Shown one piece after another: positions 26,088-35,508 of a stretch of DNA of 50,882 bases. The translations under genes were made by a program, and so were the position numbers. Every line of letters begins with the position of its first letter. Position 1 is the stretch's first letter. The notes beneath the pieces were generated by a model. The model was not told where the DNA came from. It did no database searches and worked only from the letters and a program-made list of their open reading frames with translations. The stretch is from Sphingomonadales bacterium (GTDB lineage: Bacteria > Pseudomonadota > Alphaproteobacteria > Sphingomonadales > Sphingomonadaceae). Where the stretch lies: positions 1-50,882 of the forward strand of contig JAGWTB010000011.1 in NCBI GenBank assembly GCA_028869175.1. Direction: 5' to 3'.

Positions 26088-26837
26088 GTGTCCAGCCATC
26101 GCCTTGCCCTCATCCTTGCCGGAGCCTTCGCCACCGCCGTCATCGCGCTGGGTGGCGAACTGGCGCACGGACCGAAAGTCGTCGCCGGGTTCGAGGCGCA
26201 GGCTCGTGCCGCGCTCGACCGGGCCGGGGGCAGTGCCATCGCCATCACCTTCCGCACGCCGCAGGGCTGGCTGACGCGCCACCCGGAGCTTTCCGGCGGG
26301 GACAGCCTCGATCCGGCGGTTCGCGCCCGCGCCGCCGCCGCTGTGGCGGCGCTGCCGGGCATCGGCGGGGTGCGCTGGGCGCTGTCGCGCAATCTGGCGG
26401 TGGCAGCCGAAAACACCGCCGCCGAAGATGCCCCGCTGCACTGCCAGGGCGACGTCGAGGGCATTCTCAAGGCACGCTCGATCCGCTTCGGTGAGGCCAG
26501 CGCGGCGATCGATCCGGCCAGCAGCGAACTGCTTGACGAAGTGGCGGGGGCGCTCGCCCCCTGTGTCGGCTCGATCATCGCCGTCACCGGCCATACCGAC
26601 GCGGCGGGGGACGAGGCGGCCAACCTTGCCTTGTCGATCCAGCGGGCCGAAGCGGTGCGCGCCGCGCTGATCGGGCGCGGCATCCCGGCGGACGGGCTGC
26701 GCGCTGCCGGACTGGGATCGAAGAAACCGGTGCCGGGGCTGGACCCCAGGGACCCGGCCAACCGCCGCATCGAATTTTCGGTCATCGCCACCGTGCCGCT
26801 GCGACCGACACCGGTCGATACGCCGGGCGCCGGGTGA
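26088..26837 (+). CDS. BON-like plus OmpA-like domain membrane protein
   Basis: The 249-residue protein has one N-terminal membrane segment (about residues 6-24). A region reminiscent of a BON domain follows (about 30-105, ending LPGIGGVRWAL), then an OmpA/MotB-type peptidoglycan-binding domain (about 125-235: IRFGEASAAIDP, VTGHTDAAGDEAAN, LSIQRAEAVRAAL, GLGSKKPV). The combination resembles ArfA-type proteins. OmpA-like domains bind diaminopimelate-containing peptidoglycan, so it probably tethers the envelope. GTG at 26088 is the only fitting start. The BON call is less sure than the OmpA call. Confidence 0.8.
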   Translation: MSSHRLALILAGAFATAVIALGGELAHGPKVVAGFEAQARAALDRAGGSAIAITFRTPQGWLTRHPELSGGDSLDPAVRARAAAAVAALPGIGGVRWALSRNLAVAAENTAAEDAPLHCQGDVEGILKARSIRFGEASAAIDPASSELLDEVAGALAPCVGSIIAVTGHTDAAGDEAANLALSIQRAEAVRAALIGRGIPADGLRAAGLGSKKPVPGLDPRDPANRRIEFSVIATVPLRPTPVDTPGAG

Positions 26838-26852
26838 GGGAAGGGCTGAACC

Positions 26853-26954
26853 ATGCCGCTGGGGCTTGAATTGCTGGTGCTGTTGCTGCTGACCTATGCC
26901 CTGGGCCTGGGGCTCGGCTGGCTGCTGTTCGGAAGGAAGGACAAGGTGCAATGA
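26853..26954 (+). CDS. 33-residue single-span membrane microprotein
   Basis: ATG at 26853, 15 bases after the OmpA-like gene and preceded by GAAGGG, encodes 33 residues: a short lead, a strongly hydrophobic stretch (ELLVLLLLTYALGLGLGWLLF) and a basic end (GRKDKVQ). Its TGA at 26952-26954 overlaps the ATG of the next gene (ATGA). Good ribosome-binding site, tight spacing and overlap argue that it is translated. Too short for usual gene callers. Function unknown; probably an inner-membrane peptide that works with its neighbours. Confidence 0.7.
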   Translation: MPLGLELLVLLLLTYALGLGLGWLLFGRKDKVQ

Positions 26955-27469
26955 TGCAGTTGATCGAAGCAAACGCGCTGGCCTTCGGGCTGGTGTTGCT
27001 GATCGGCCTGCTGGTGGCATGGTGGCTGTTCAGCCGCTCTGGCGGTGAACGCCGCCGCCATTACGCGCCCGACGTGCTCGACGAAGGCGCAGCCCCGGCG
27101 CAGCGCAATCAGGCGCTGATCGACGCCCCCAGCGCCACCGCCGCCGCGCTCGCCGGCACCGGGCCGGACATTCTGGGCGGGGTGGGCGAAGTGATCGCCG
27201 TCGCCGCCGCAACGGAGGTGCGCGATGCTGCCGGTGATGACCTCACCGCGATCAAGGGCCTCGGCCCCAAGCTCGCCGCGCTGCTCGGCACGCTCGGCAT
27301 CACCACCTACGCCCAGATCGCCGCCCTGACCGACAGCGATCTCGATGCGCTCGACGCCAAACTGGGTGCGTTCGCGGGCCGGCCAAGGCGTGATAACTGG
27401 GTGGAGCAGGCGGAGTTCCTGGCCGCCAGCGATACAGCGGGGTTCGAGGGGAAGTTCGGGAAGCTGTGA
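26951..27469 (+). CDS. Membrane-anchored helix-hairpin-helix protein
   Basis: The 172-residue protein has an N-terminal membrane segment (about residues 11-28, AFGLVLLIGLLVAWWLF), a variable Ala-rich linker and a C-terminal domain. The latter has DDLTAIKGLGPKLAALLGTLGI followed by TYAQIAALTDSDLDALDAKLG, a helix-hairpin-helix motif as found in the C-terminal extension of some L21 proteins and in other nucleic-acid-linked proteins. It starts inside the stop of the microprotein. A DNA-binding or protein-binding role at the membrane is inference. Confidence 0.75.
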   Translation: MMQLIEANALAFGLVLLIGLLVAWWLFSRSGGERRRHYAPDVLDEGAAPAQRNQALIDAPSATAAALAGTGPDILGGVGEVIAVAAATEVRDAAGDDLTAIKGLGPKLAALLGTLGITTYAQIAALTDSDLDALDAKLGAFAGRPRRDNWVEQAEFLAASDTAGFEGKFGKL

Positions 27470-27483
27470 AGCGTCGGGCGGCG

Positions 27484-27720
27484 CTACTTGCGCATCAGCC
27501 GCGCCGCAGGGTGCTGGACATAGTGCTTGCCGTCCTTGTCTGAAGAACAGCACGAATCGAGATCCCACGGCCGCCCGGCAAACCGGTCGCCATCGCGATC
27601 ATGGCGCAGCGCCTGCTTCACGCGGTGACGCAACCGGCGGGCGACGCGCTGTTTCCACGGATGATCGTTTTCCGCGCTGGAATGGGCGAAAATCGGCGTC
27701 TTGCGACGGGAACGGGACAT
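27484..27720 (-). CDS. Conserved small basic protein of unknown function
   Basis: The 78-residue protein begins MSRSRRKTPI, then HPWKQRVARRLRHRVKQAL, a basic helical pattern that recurs in small conserved bacterial proteins of unknown role. It also has a GRPWDLDSCCSSDKDGKHY segment. No signal peptide or membrane segment. Codon use matches the chromosome. It is convergent with the HhH gene, 14 bases away. I do not recognise a function. Confidence 0.65.
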   Translation of the reverse strand: MSRSRRKTPIFAHSSAENDHPWKQRVARRLRHRVKQALRHDRDGDRFAGRPWDLDSCCSSDKDGKHYVQHPAARLMRK

Positions 27721-27819
27721 GGCTGCACCTCATGCGAAGCGCCGCAAGTCACCAGCCGTTCGGAAGTGATCGGTTGGCCTGCGGCTATATTCGCAGGCGG
27801 GCGGGGCGGGGAGGCATGA

Positions 27820-28041
27820 TCATGCTGCCGCGTAGATTGCCGGGCGATAGCGCGGCTCGGGGATGGGAATGCCGCGTTCCTGCGCGGTTTCTATCCACAG
27901 TGCGATGGCGATCTGGGCTTCGGCGATAGCTTCTTCGGGCGTGTCGCCATGGGCGGAGCAGCCTTTCAGGTCAGGGACGTCGGCGATCCAGCAGTCGTCG
28001 TCCTGCGCCCAGAAGACGTTGATATGGTAATGGTGCTGCAT
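27820..28041 (-). CDS. hicB: HicB family antitoxin
   Basis: The 73-residue protein has the HicB partial-RNase-H fold: VFWAQDDDCWIADVPDLKGCSAHGDTPEEAIAEAQIAI, with the hallmark D-W-A-D-x-P-x-L-x-G-C-x-x-x-G pattern. It has no C-terminal DNA-binding domain, so repression of the operon must come from elsewhere. The start ATG at 28041 shares one base with the hicA stop (TGATG). An in-frame GTG three bases earlier is an alternative. HicB neutralises HicA. Confidence 0.92.
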   Translation of the reverse strand: MQHHYHINVFWAQDDDCWIADVPDLKGCSAHGDTPEEAIAEAQIAIALWIETAQERGIPIPEPRYRPAIYAAA

Positions 28042-28295
28042 CACTTGTCCATCTTGAGACCGTACTCCTCGACAATACCAAGAAAAGCACGAACCTGATA
28101 GCGCTTTGCGTCCTTGCCCTTCGGCTGAACAACCAGCAGCGCCGGGCAGGCATCATGCGCATATGAGCGATGACTGCCCTTGGTGCGAATGTGGACAAGC
28201 CCGAAGGCTTCGATCATCGCGAGGAAATCCCGGAAAGCGACCGAGCGGTCGGTTGATTGCAGGAGCAGGGCGTAGAGTCTTGCTGGCTTGGTCAT
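28041..28295 (-). CDS. hicA: HicA family mRNA interferase toxin
   Basis: The 84-residue protein has the HicA double-stranded-RNA-binding-like fold with the catalytic His42 in KGSHRSYAH and upstream FRDFLAMIEAFGLVHIRTKG. HicA toxins cleave mRNA and tmRNA. ATG at 28295 overlaps the stop of the upstream HTH gene by 4 bases (ATGA), so the toxin appears translationally coupled to that regulator. The gene order HTH-hicA-hicB is the notable point. Confidence 0.9.
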   Translation of the reverse strand: MTKPARLYALLLQSTDRSVAFRDFLAMIEAFGLVHIRTKGSHRSYAHDACPALLVVQPKGKDAKRYQVRAFLGIVEEYGLKMDK

Positions 28296-28765
28296 GGCTT
28301 CTGCGCGCGCGGATCGACGTAAGCTTGAATTACCCCGCAAATTCTATCAGCCTCGATCCGCGTTAAGTTGTGCGGTAGATTTCTAATCTCAACGTCCACA
28401 TTTGGACGGATTGGAATGGGAATAAAGCTGAGAATCGAGGATATTGAATTTGCCTTTGACAAGGCCGTTTCACTCTGGATCTCATTTGGTGACAATGCAG
28501 GGGTTGGCGAGCCTGATCCCGTTTCAAGCCAAACGGGATTGACGCCAAAGATTTCCGCCAAGATGGGTGTTTTGTCTCTTCGAGGTTGTGCTTCACCTTC
28601 GTGCCACTTGCGACAGTTTTCAGGGGCAAGCGTCACACCAGTAAGTTTTTGATACTGCTTTATTATCCAGATGTAGCGGCCATCGCCTTTTTGCGGGCAT
28701 TGAGCGGCCAAATCGCAGGATTGCCGAAATCTGGCACCAAACTCGGGAGCGCGGATTGCTTTCAT
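28292..28765 (-). CDS. CI-like HTH regulator heading the hicAB operon
   Basis: The 157-residue protein has an N-terminal phage-repressor-like helix-turn-helix domain (about residues 10-85), with YQKLTGVTLAPENCRKWHEGEAQPRRDK and ILAEIFGVNPVWLETG in the style of CI/C2 repressors. The C-terminal part is short and has no peptidase motif. Base composition is clearly more AT-rich than the flanking chromosome and than hicA/hicB, suggesting recent acquisition. Its stop overlaps the hicA start. It probably autoregulates through the nested dyad just upstream (28780-28816). Confidence 0.75.
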   Translation of the reverse strand: MKAIRAPEFGARFRQSCDLAAQCPQKGDGRYIWIIKQYQKLTGVTLAPENCRKWHEGEAQPRRDKTPILAEIFGVNPVWLETGSGSPTPALSPNEIQSETALSKANSISSILSFIPIPIRPNVDVEIRNLPHNLTRIEADRICGVIQAYVDPRAQKP

Positions 28766-28779
28766 GCGGAATTTCCTAA

Positions 28780-28816
28780 ATCAACAATTATCACTAATTA
28801 GATGAAAAATGTTGAT
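28780..28816 (-). promoter_or_regulatory. Nested dyad operator upstream of the HTH-hicAB operon
   Basis: ATCAACA (28780-28786) and TGTTGAT (28810-28816) are inverted arms, and the palindrome CTAATTAG (28794-28801) has nearly the same centre (about 28798). The region is strongly AT-rich and begins 15 bases upstream of the HTH gene start. This fits an autoregulatory operator overlapping the promoter. Confidence 0.55.
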
Positions 28817-28869
28817 TCCGCAATAGCGCCCTCATCTCACTCCGACAGGCGTGGAGTTTCTTCGATCCT

Positions 28870-29295
28870 TCACAACTCTCCCAGCAGTGTGATCTCAGGG
28901 TGGCTAGCCCTAGCCTTCTCCGCGAAACGCGCGTCGCAGGTCGCCAGTTCGCAGCCCAGTTCCATTGCCAGCGCGAGGTATATGCAATCCTTGAGCGGAT
29001 GGCCGAGATCGAGGGCCAGTCTTGCTGCCTGCACCATCTGGTGTTGATCCATCGATTTCGCCACGATCAACTGCTCATCAAACAGGGCAGCGAAGCGGGC
29101 AAGCGAATCCTCGGTCTCACGACGGAGAGCCTTGTCGATATTGGCCCGACGGACCAGCACGCCGGTTACTTCGGTCAGGAAAACGTGCGGGACGGCGATG
29201 GTACCACCATGTGCCACGAACCACGCCTCTGCCTCATCCGACAAGGCTTCGTCGAGGAACCACTTGAGTGCCAGACTGGCATCAACGACGATCAC
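28870..29295 (-). CDS. vapC: VapC-type PIN domain ribonuclease toxin
   Basis: The 141-residue PIN-domain protein has the four acidic metal ligands in place: Asp5 (VVDAS), Glu42 (LTEVTG), Asp103 (LKDCIY) and Asp121 (CDARF). VapC toxins cleave specific RNAs, often tRNA or rRNA. It overlaps the upstream antitoxin gene by 4 bases (ATGA), the usual coupling. Target unknown. Confidence 0.92.
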   Translation of the reverse strand: MIVVDASLALKWFLDEALSDEAEAWFVAHGGTIAVPHVFLTEVTGVLVRRANIDKALRRETEDSLARFAALFDEQLIVAKSMDQHQMVQAARLALDLGHPLKDCIYLALAMELGCELATCDARFAEKARASHPEITLLGEL

Positions 29296-29534
29296 CAGGA
29301 ATCGCGCTCTTCGCGCAGCAGGTCCAGCGATGTCGTTCCTTCAGGCAGCTTGAGCGGATTGCGCTTCCGGAATTCATGCATTTCCACCAGCAGCGTTTCA
29401 ACCCGGCGCTTGCGCGCGGCTTCGGCGATCAGGCAGCGCAGTTCCTCGGAAATCGACCGGCCATGCGCCTCGGCCATCTCGCCAATCGTGGCGTAATCGC
29501 GATCATCGACCTTGCGGATCGTGGCAGTAGCCAT
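29292..29534 (-). CDS. vapB: FitA/VapB-like ribbon-helix-helix antitoxin
   Basis: The 80-residue protein has an N-terminal Arc-like RHH DNA-binding domain (ATIRKVDDRDYATIGEMAEAHGRSISEELRCLI in outline) and a C-terminal toxin-binding tail (KLPEGTTSLDLLREERD). ATG at 29534 is preferred over 29558. It represses its own promoter and blocks the downstream VapC. The GC content matches the chromosome, so this module may be long resident. Confidence 0.88.
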   Translation of the reverse strand: MATATIRKVDDRDYATIGEMAEAHGRSISEELRCLIAEAARKRRVETLLVEMHEFRKRNPLKLPEGTTSLDLLREERDSW

Positions 29535-29590
29535 TGCGCTTCTCCAATTCGGCATCATCTGCTAGCAAAAATCACCGAAAATTGCAAGCA

Positions 29591-31780
<2,190 letters not shown>

Positions 31781-31855
31781 GACGCAGGATATGGAGAACA
31801 AAGCGGGGGCAAGCAAGGGTGCAGGCGCGTGTGGCGCACAGACCGGCGGCAGGAC

Positions 31856-32563
31856 TCAGTCCGGATAGACCCCGCGCAGCACTCTGTCGAAGTGGCGATG
31901 CACCACATCGTTGCAATCGCACGACAGATGCTTCAACCGCTGGCAATCCAGTACGTCCATGCCGCCGCGCCGGACCTGGATCAGGCCTTCCGCCTTGAAC
32001 CGCTGCAGCACACGGCTGGCATAACTGCGCCCGACACCCAGCAACGCGGCGAATTGGTCCTGTATGATGGCGATGTGGGTGTTCTCGCTACGCTCGACCG
32101 CGGCGACAATCCATTTCGCCGCGCGCATTTCGATCGAGTGCGAGGCGTTGCAGGCGACCGACTGGAACACCTGCGCAATCAGGCAATCGGCATAGCGGTT
32201 GAACAGGTTGGCGACTGCCGGCGATTGCCGCTTCGCCATTTCCAGTTCGGCAACCGGAATGCGCAGGAACTGCCCCGAGTGTACCGCAATCGAGCGGCAA
32301 AAGGCTGGAAGCTTGCCATGGCTCACTACCCCGCCGATTGCCCCTTCCTTGCCAACCATCGTTGTTTCCACCGCCATGCCGTCTTCAAGGACGACCAGGA
32401 AGCTGGCGATGGCCGGGCCCAGCGGGAAGTAACAATAGTCTACCGAATCGCCCGGCTCGTAAATCACCTGGCCCGACGCAAAGGATGAAAGCGTTCCGGG
32501 TGCGGTCAGGGCATCGCGATCCGGTTGTGACAGTGCGGTGATCAGGTTGTTGGCAAGGTCCAT
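31856..32563 (-). CDS. Crp/Fnr family transcriptional regulator
   Basis: The 235-residue protein has an N-terminal cyclic-nucleotide-binding-type beta barrel (about residues 20-130; VIYEPGDSVDYCYFPLGPAIAS) and a C-terminal winged helix (about 155-225; LLGVGRSYASRVLQRFKAEGLI). It lacks the N-terminal cysteine cluster of FNR, so it is not an [4Fe-4S] oxygen sensor of that type; the cysteines near the C-terminus (CDC) are of unknown use. The subgroup has unknown effectors. It is divergent from a receiver-domain protein, with two candidate dyads between. Confidence 0.9.
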   Translation of the reverse strand: MDLANNLITALSQPDRDALTAPGTLSSFASGQVIYEPGDSVDYCYFPLGPAIASFLVVLEDGMAVETTMVGKEGAIGGVVSHGKLPAFCRSIAVHSGQFLRIPVAELEMAKRQSPAVANLFNRYADCLIAQVFQSVACNASHSIEMRAAKWIVAAVERSENTHIAIIQDQFAALLGVGRSYASRVLQRFKAEGLIQVRRGGMDVLDCQRLKHLSCDCNDVVHRHFDRVLRGVYPD

Positions 32564-32604
32564 CCGGTCCTCCGATCAGGGTCTCCCGGATCAAACGCCG
32601 CTGT

Positions 32605-32640
32605 GTGCAGAATGTTCCGCACAGTGTTCACTAGTGGACA
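32605..32640. promoter_or_regulatory. Two dyad elements between the divergent Crp/Fnr and receiver genes
   Basis: 32605-32622 has GTGC and GCAC arms around GAA/TTC (an 18-base dyad with two mismatched pairs). 32625-32640 is TGTTCACTAGTGGACA, a 16-base dyad with one mismatched pair. Both are plausible operators for dimeric regulators, for example autoregulation by the Crp/Fnr protein. Confidence 0.4.
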
Positions 32641-32708
32641 GACCTTTGGCGACAACCCGGTAGGTTCTGACTGAAACGGCGCATGGCGCGCCCTTGCGGG
32701 ATACCGGA

Positions 32709-33086
32709 ATGGACATGCGCGGCACGGTACTCGTCGTCGATGACAACGCGCTGGTCGGCTACGGTACGGCGCAGATGCTGGCGGATGCCGGCTTTGCTCG
32801 CGTCCACGTCGTGGCCACGATCGAACAGGCGCGCGAATGGATCGACGGTGGCAGCCTGGTAGCGGCGGTGTTGGAAACCTGGGCGTCGGGCGTTTCCACT
32901 CAGGCATTGGCAATCCGATTGCGGCAGTGCGGTGTGCCGTTCATCTTCGTGACCGCCAGCGACGACATGCGAGACATCGCTGCCGAATGTTTCACCGTGC
33001 CATGTCTGGCAAAGCCGGTCGCGCCGAATTTCCTGCTTGGCGCGCTTGGCATCGCTCAAGGCGGCCTTGCGGATGACAATGCCTGA
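32709..33086 (+). CDS. Stand-alone receiver-like protein with Glu in place of the phosphoacceptor Asp
   Basis: The 125-residue protein is a CheY-like receiver with the acidic pair D11-D12 (VVDDN), Thr82 (FVTAS) and Lys102 (LAKPV) conserved. However, the end of the third strand reads AAVLETWASG, so Glu56 stands where the phosphorylated Asp normally lies. A Glu there may mimic constant phosphorylation. There is no output domain. ATG at 32709 is preferred over the upstream TTG (32694). It is divergent from the Crp/Fnr gene. Partner unknown. Confidence 0.8.
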   Translation: MDMRGTVLVVDDNALVGYGTAQMLADAGFARVHVVATIEQAREWIDGGSLVAAVLETWASGVSTQALAIRLRQCGVPFIFVTASDDMRDIAAECFTVPCLAKPVAPNFLLGALGIAQGGLADDNA

Positions 33087-33149
33087 TCGACGTTAGCGGC
33101 CGCGGCTGCTAGCCTGCAGTGGAGATGTAACGGTCGGGAGCGAGTTGGT

Positions 33150-33686
33150 ATGCGGACCACTACGATTGCGCTTGGCGCGCTTGCCGTGTTGGCGCTGGCG
33201 GGATGCGGCAAGAAGAACAGTGTCGAGGCGAAGAACGAAAGTGTCGCTTCCGTGGCGGAAAAGGTGGCCAATTCGGGCGAGGTGAAGATGCGGCCTGGTC
33301 AGTGGGAAACCCGCATGAAGGTGGAGAAGCTGGACATGCCCGGCCTGCCGCCGCAGGTCGCGGGCCAGATGCAGAAGGCGATGGGCATGGAAAAGGTCGT
33401 CTCGGCCTGTGTTACCCAGGCCCAGCTCGATCAGCCGAACGGCGGCATGTTCCGCCGTACCATGCCCGATTGCCAGTATGACAGTTTCTCGATGGGTGGC
33501 GGCAAGGTGGAAGGCAAGATGACCTGCCATCGCGGCCCGGGGCTGCAGACCATGACCATGTCGGGCAGCTACGGGCCGGACGATTCGGCGATGACGCTGA
33601 CCACCGAGGCGCAGGTCGATGCCAAGATGCCGATGAACATGACCATGTCGATGACCTCGCACCGGACGGGCGATTGCACGGGGTGA
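33150..33686 (+). CDS. DUF3617 family lipoprotein
   Basis: The 178-residue protein has a lipoprotein signal with lipobox LAGC (Cys19). A DUF3617-like domain follows: MRPGQWETRMKVEKLDMPGLP, a central CVTQAQ, and the second half with CQYDSFSM, KVEGKMTC and the late GDC. These small periplasmic lipoproteins are widespread in sphingomonads; their function is not known. The disulphide-prone cysteine pattern is intact. Confidence 0.85.
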   Translation: MRTTTIALGALAVLALAGCGKKNSVEAKNESVASVAEKVANSGEVKMRPGQWETRMKVEKLDMPGLPPQVAGQMQKAMGMEKVVSACVTQAQLDQPNGGMFRRTMPDCQYDSFSMGGGKVEGKMTCHRGPGLQTMTMSGSYGPDDSAMTLTTEAQVDAKMPMNMTMSMTSHRTGDCTG

Positions 33687-33747
33687 GGAACGTGCTGGCC
33701 AGCGGCGCGTTCATCCTGCGTAGCCTTCGGGCTGGCAGGAGGGTGGC

Positions 33748-34554
33748 ATGGACATGATTTCATCCCTGCGTGACGCAGCCTATTCCACGGGCAGCCAGCT
33801 TTGGCGCGAGGCGGGGGAGCGTACCCTGGCGGCGCGCGCCGAAATCGCGCGGCGCGCTTCGCTGGCGAGCCAGCCGCGTCCATCGGGTACCGCCGGGCCT
33901 TCGCTGCGCCTGCTGCTCGGAGAGATCGGCGCGCTGGGCCATATGGTCCGCCCGGCCGACGAAGCGCCTGCGGCGCAGCGCCCGCAGACGGTCATGCTGC
34001 TCCCCGGTTTCGGTGCGCACCCTTTGCGGATGCGCAAGATGGCGCGCGCGCTGGATGCGGCAGGGCACCGGGCGCATGACTGGGGGCTGGGCTTCAACCT
34101 TGGGCCGACCCCGGAGAACTTCGCCTATCTAGTCTCGCGCGTTGCCGGGCTCGCCCGGATAGAGGGCGCACCAGTTGTGCTGGTCGGCTGGAGCCTGGGC
34201 GGGCTTTTCGCGCGCGAGATCGCCAAGCTGCGGCCCGAAGCGGTGGGCAAGGTCATCACCATGGGATCACCCTTCTCGGGCGATAGGCGTGCGAACAACG
34301 CGTGGCGGGCCTATCAGATGGTGACCGGTCACCCGGTCGATGAGCCCCCGGTAGTCTGCGACTTCGCCGAAAAGCCGCCGGTGCCCACCGTGGCCCTGTG
34401 GAGCCCGCGCGACGGCATCGTTTCGCCGCGCTCAGCCTGCGGACGCCCGGGCGAGCGCGACCGCGCCGTGGCGGTGCGGTGCAACCACCTGGGCTTCGCC
34501 CACGATCCGACCGCCATCGCCGAAGTGTTGCGCCAGATCGACCGGAACGACTGA
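33748..34554 (+). CDS. Alpha/beta hydrolase (lipase-like)
   Basis: The 268-residue protein has an N-terminal helical region, then an alpha/beta hydrolase fold: VMLLPGFGAHPLRMRKMARAL (oxyanion strand), nucleophile elbow VGWSLGGLFA, TMGSPFSG, VALWSPRDGIV with the acid residue, and CNHLGFAHDP with the His. This pattern resembles the triacylglycerol lipase/PGAP1-like group. No signal peptide is seen. Substrate unknown. Confidence 0.85.
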   Translation: MDMISSLRDAAYSTGSQLWREAGERTLAARAEIARRASLASQPRPSGTAGPSLRLLLGEIGALGHMVRPADEAPAAQRPQTVMLLPGFGAHPLRMRKMARALDAAGHRAHDWGLGFNLGPTPENFAYLVSRVAGLARIEGAPVVLVGWSLGGLFAREIAKLRPEAVGKVITMGSPFSGDRRANNAWRAYQMVTGHPVDEPPVVCDFAEKPPVPTVALWSPRDGIVSPRSACGRPGERDRAVAVRCNHLGFAHDPTAIAEVLRQIDRND

Positions 34555-34626
34555 TCGCCCGCGCTTGACTCTCGCGCCGCCGTCCGGTTGTTTGTATGCA
34601 ATACTGACAATTGGCGGAGAGGCGGC

Positions 34627-35508
34627 ATGACCAGCGTTGCAGGCAAGACAGCATTCGTGACCGGCGGCGGTTCGGGCGTGGCGCTCGGCCAGGCCAAGGC
34701 TCTGGTCAAGGCTGGCGCGAAGGTCGCCATTGCCGATGTCCGGCAGGATCATCTGGACGAGGCGGCGGCATGGTTTGCCGCGCAGGGCACTCCGGTGATG
34801 TCAGTGAAGCTCGATATTACGGACCGTGCGGCCTACGCGCAGGCGGCGGACGCGGTGGAAGAACGCCTCGGGCCGGTGCAAATGCTGTTCAACACCGCCG
34901 GCGTTTCGCACTTCGGGCCGATCCAGGATGCCACGCCGGAAGACTGGCAGTGGCAGATCGACGTCAACCTCTATGGCGTTATCAACGGCATCGGCACCTT
35001 CCTACCCCGGATGCTGGCGCGGGGCGACGATTGCCACGTGGTCAACACCGCCTCGATGTCTGCCTTCGTCGCTCTACCCGGCTGCGGCATCTACACCGCC
35101 ACCAAGATGGCGGTGCGCGGGCTTTCGGAAAGCCTCAACATGGATCTGGCAGCAACGAAGGTTCGGGTGTCGATGCTGTGTCCCGGCGCGGTGCGGACCA
35201 ACATCCACCAGTCGCTCAAGACTCGCCCCGCGCACCTTGCCAACACCGGGTATTACACCGGAACGCCTGAAGACGAGGCCCGGCTGAAGCAGATCATCGA
35301 CATCGGCATGGAGCCCGAACGGCTTGCCGGATATGTCCTAGAAGCCATGGCCAGGGATCAGTTCTACATCCTGCCCTATCCCGAATTCCGCCAGCCGCTG
35401 GAGGACATTCACGCTGCCGTCATGGCCTGCGTCGGCAAGCCCGAAGACGATCCCGAATACGCAATGCGTGCCGCACGCGGCGTGCCGGGCGGGGCACAGG
35501 ATCAGTAA
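34627..35508 (+). CDS. Short-chain dehydrogenase/reductase
   Basis: The 293-residue classical SDR has cofactor motif VTGGGSGVALG, NTAG, catalytic Ser (NTASMSAF), Tyr and Lys (YTATKMA), and a C-terminal extension of about 60 residues. IADVRQD after the second strand suggests NAD(H). ATG at 34627 follows GGAGAGG. Substrate unknown. The stop region overlaps the convergent globin gene by 7 bases. Confidence 0.92.
   Translation: MTSVAGKTAFVTGGGSGVALGQAKALVKAGAKVAIADVRQDHLDEAAAWFAAQGTPVMSVKLDITDRAAYAQAADAVEERLGPVQMLFNTAGVSHFGPIQDATPEDWQWQIDVNLYGVINGIGTFLPRMLARGDDCHVVNTASMSAFVALPGCGIYTATKMAVRGLSESLNMDLAATKVRVSMLCPGAVRTNIHQSLKTRPAHLANTGYYTGTPEDEARLKQIIDIGMEPERLAGYVLEAMARDQFYILPYPEFRQPLEDIHAAVMACVGKPEDDPEYAMRAARGVPGGAQDQ

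Noticed and set aside
26040..27020. 326-codon frame on the minus strand opposite the OmpA-like gene
   Set aside because: It is the antisense of a gene with clear OmpA motifs and has no motif of its own.
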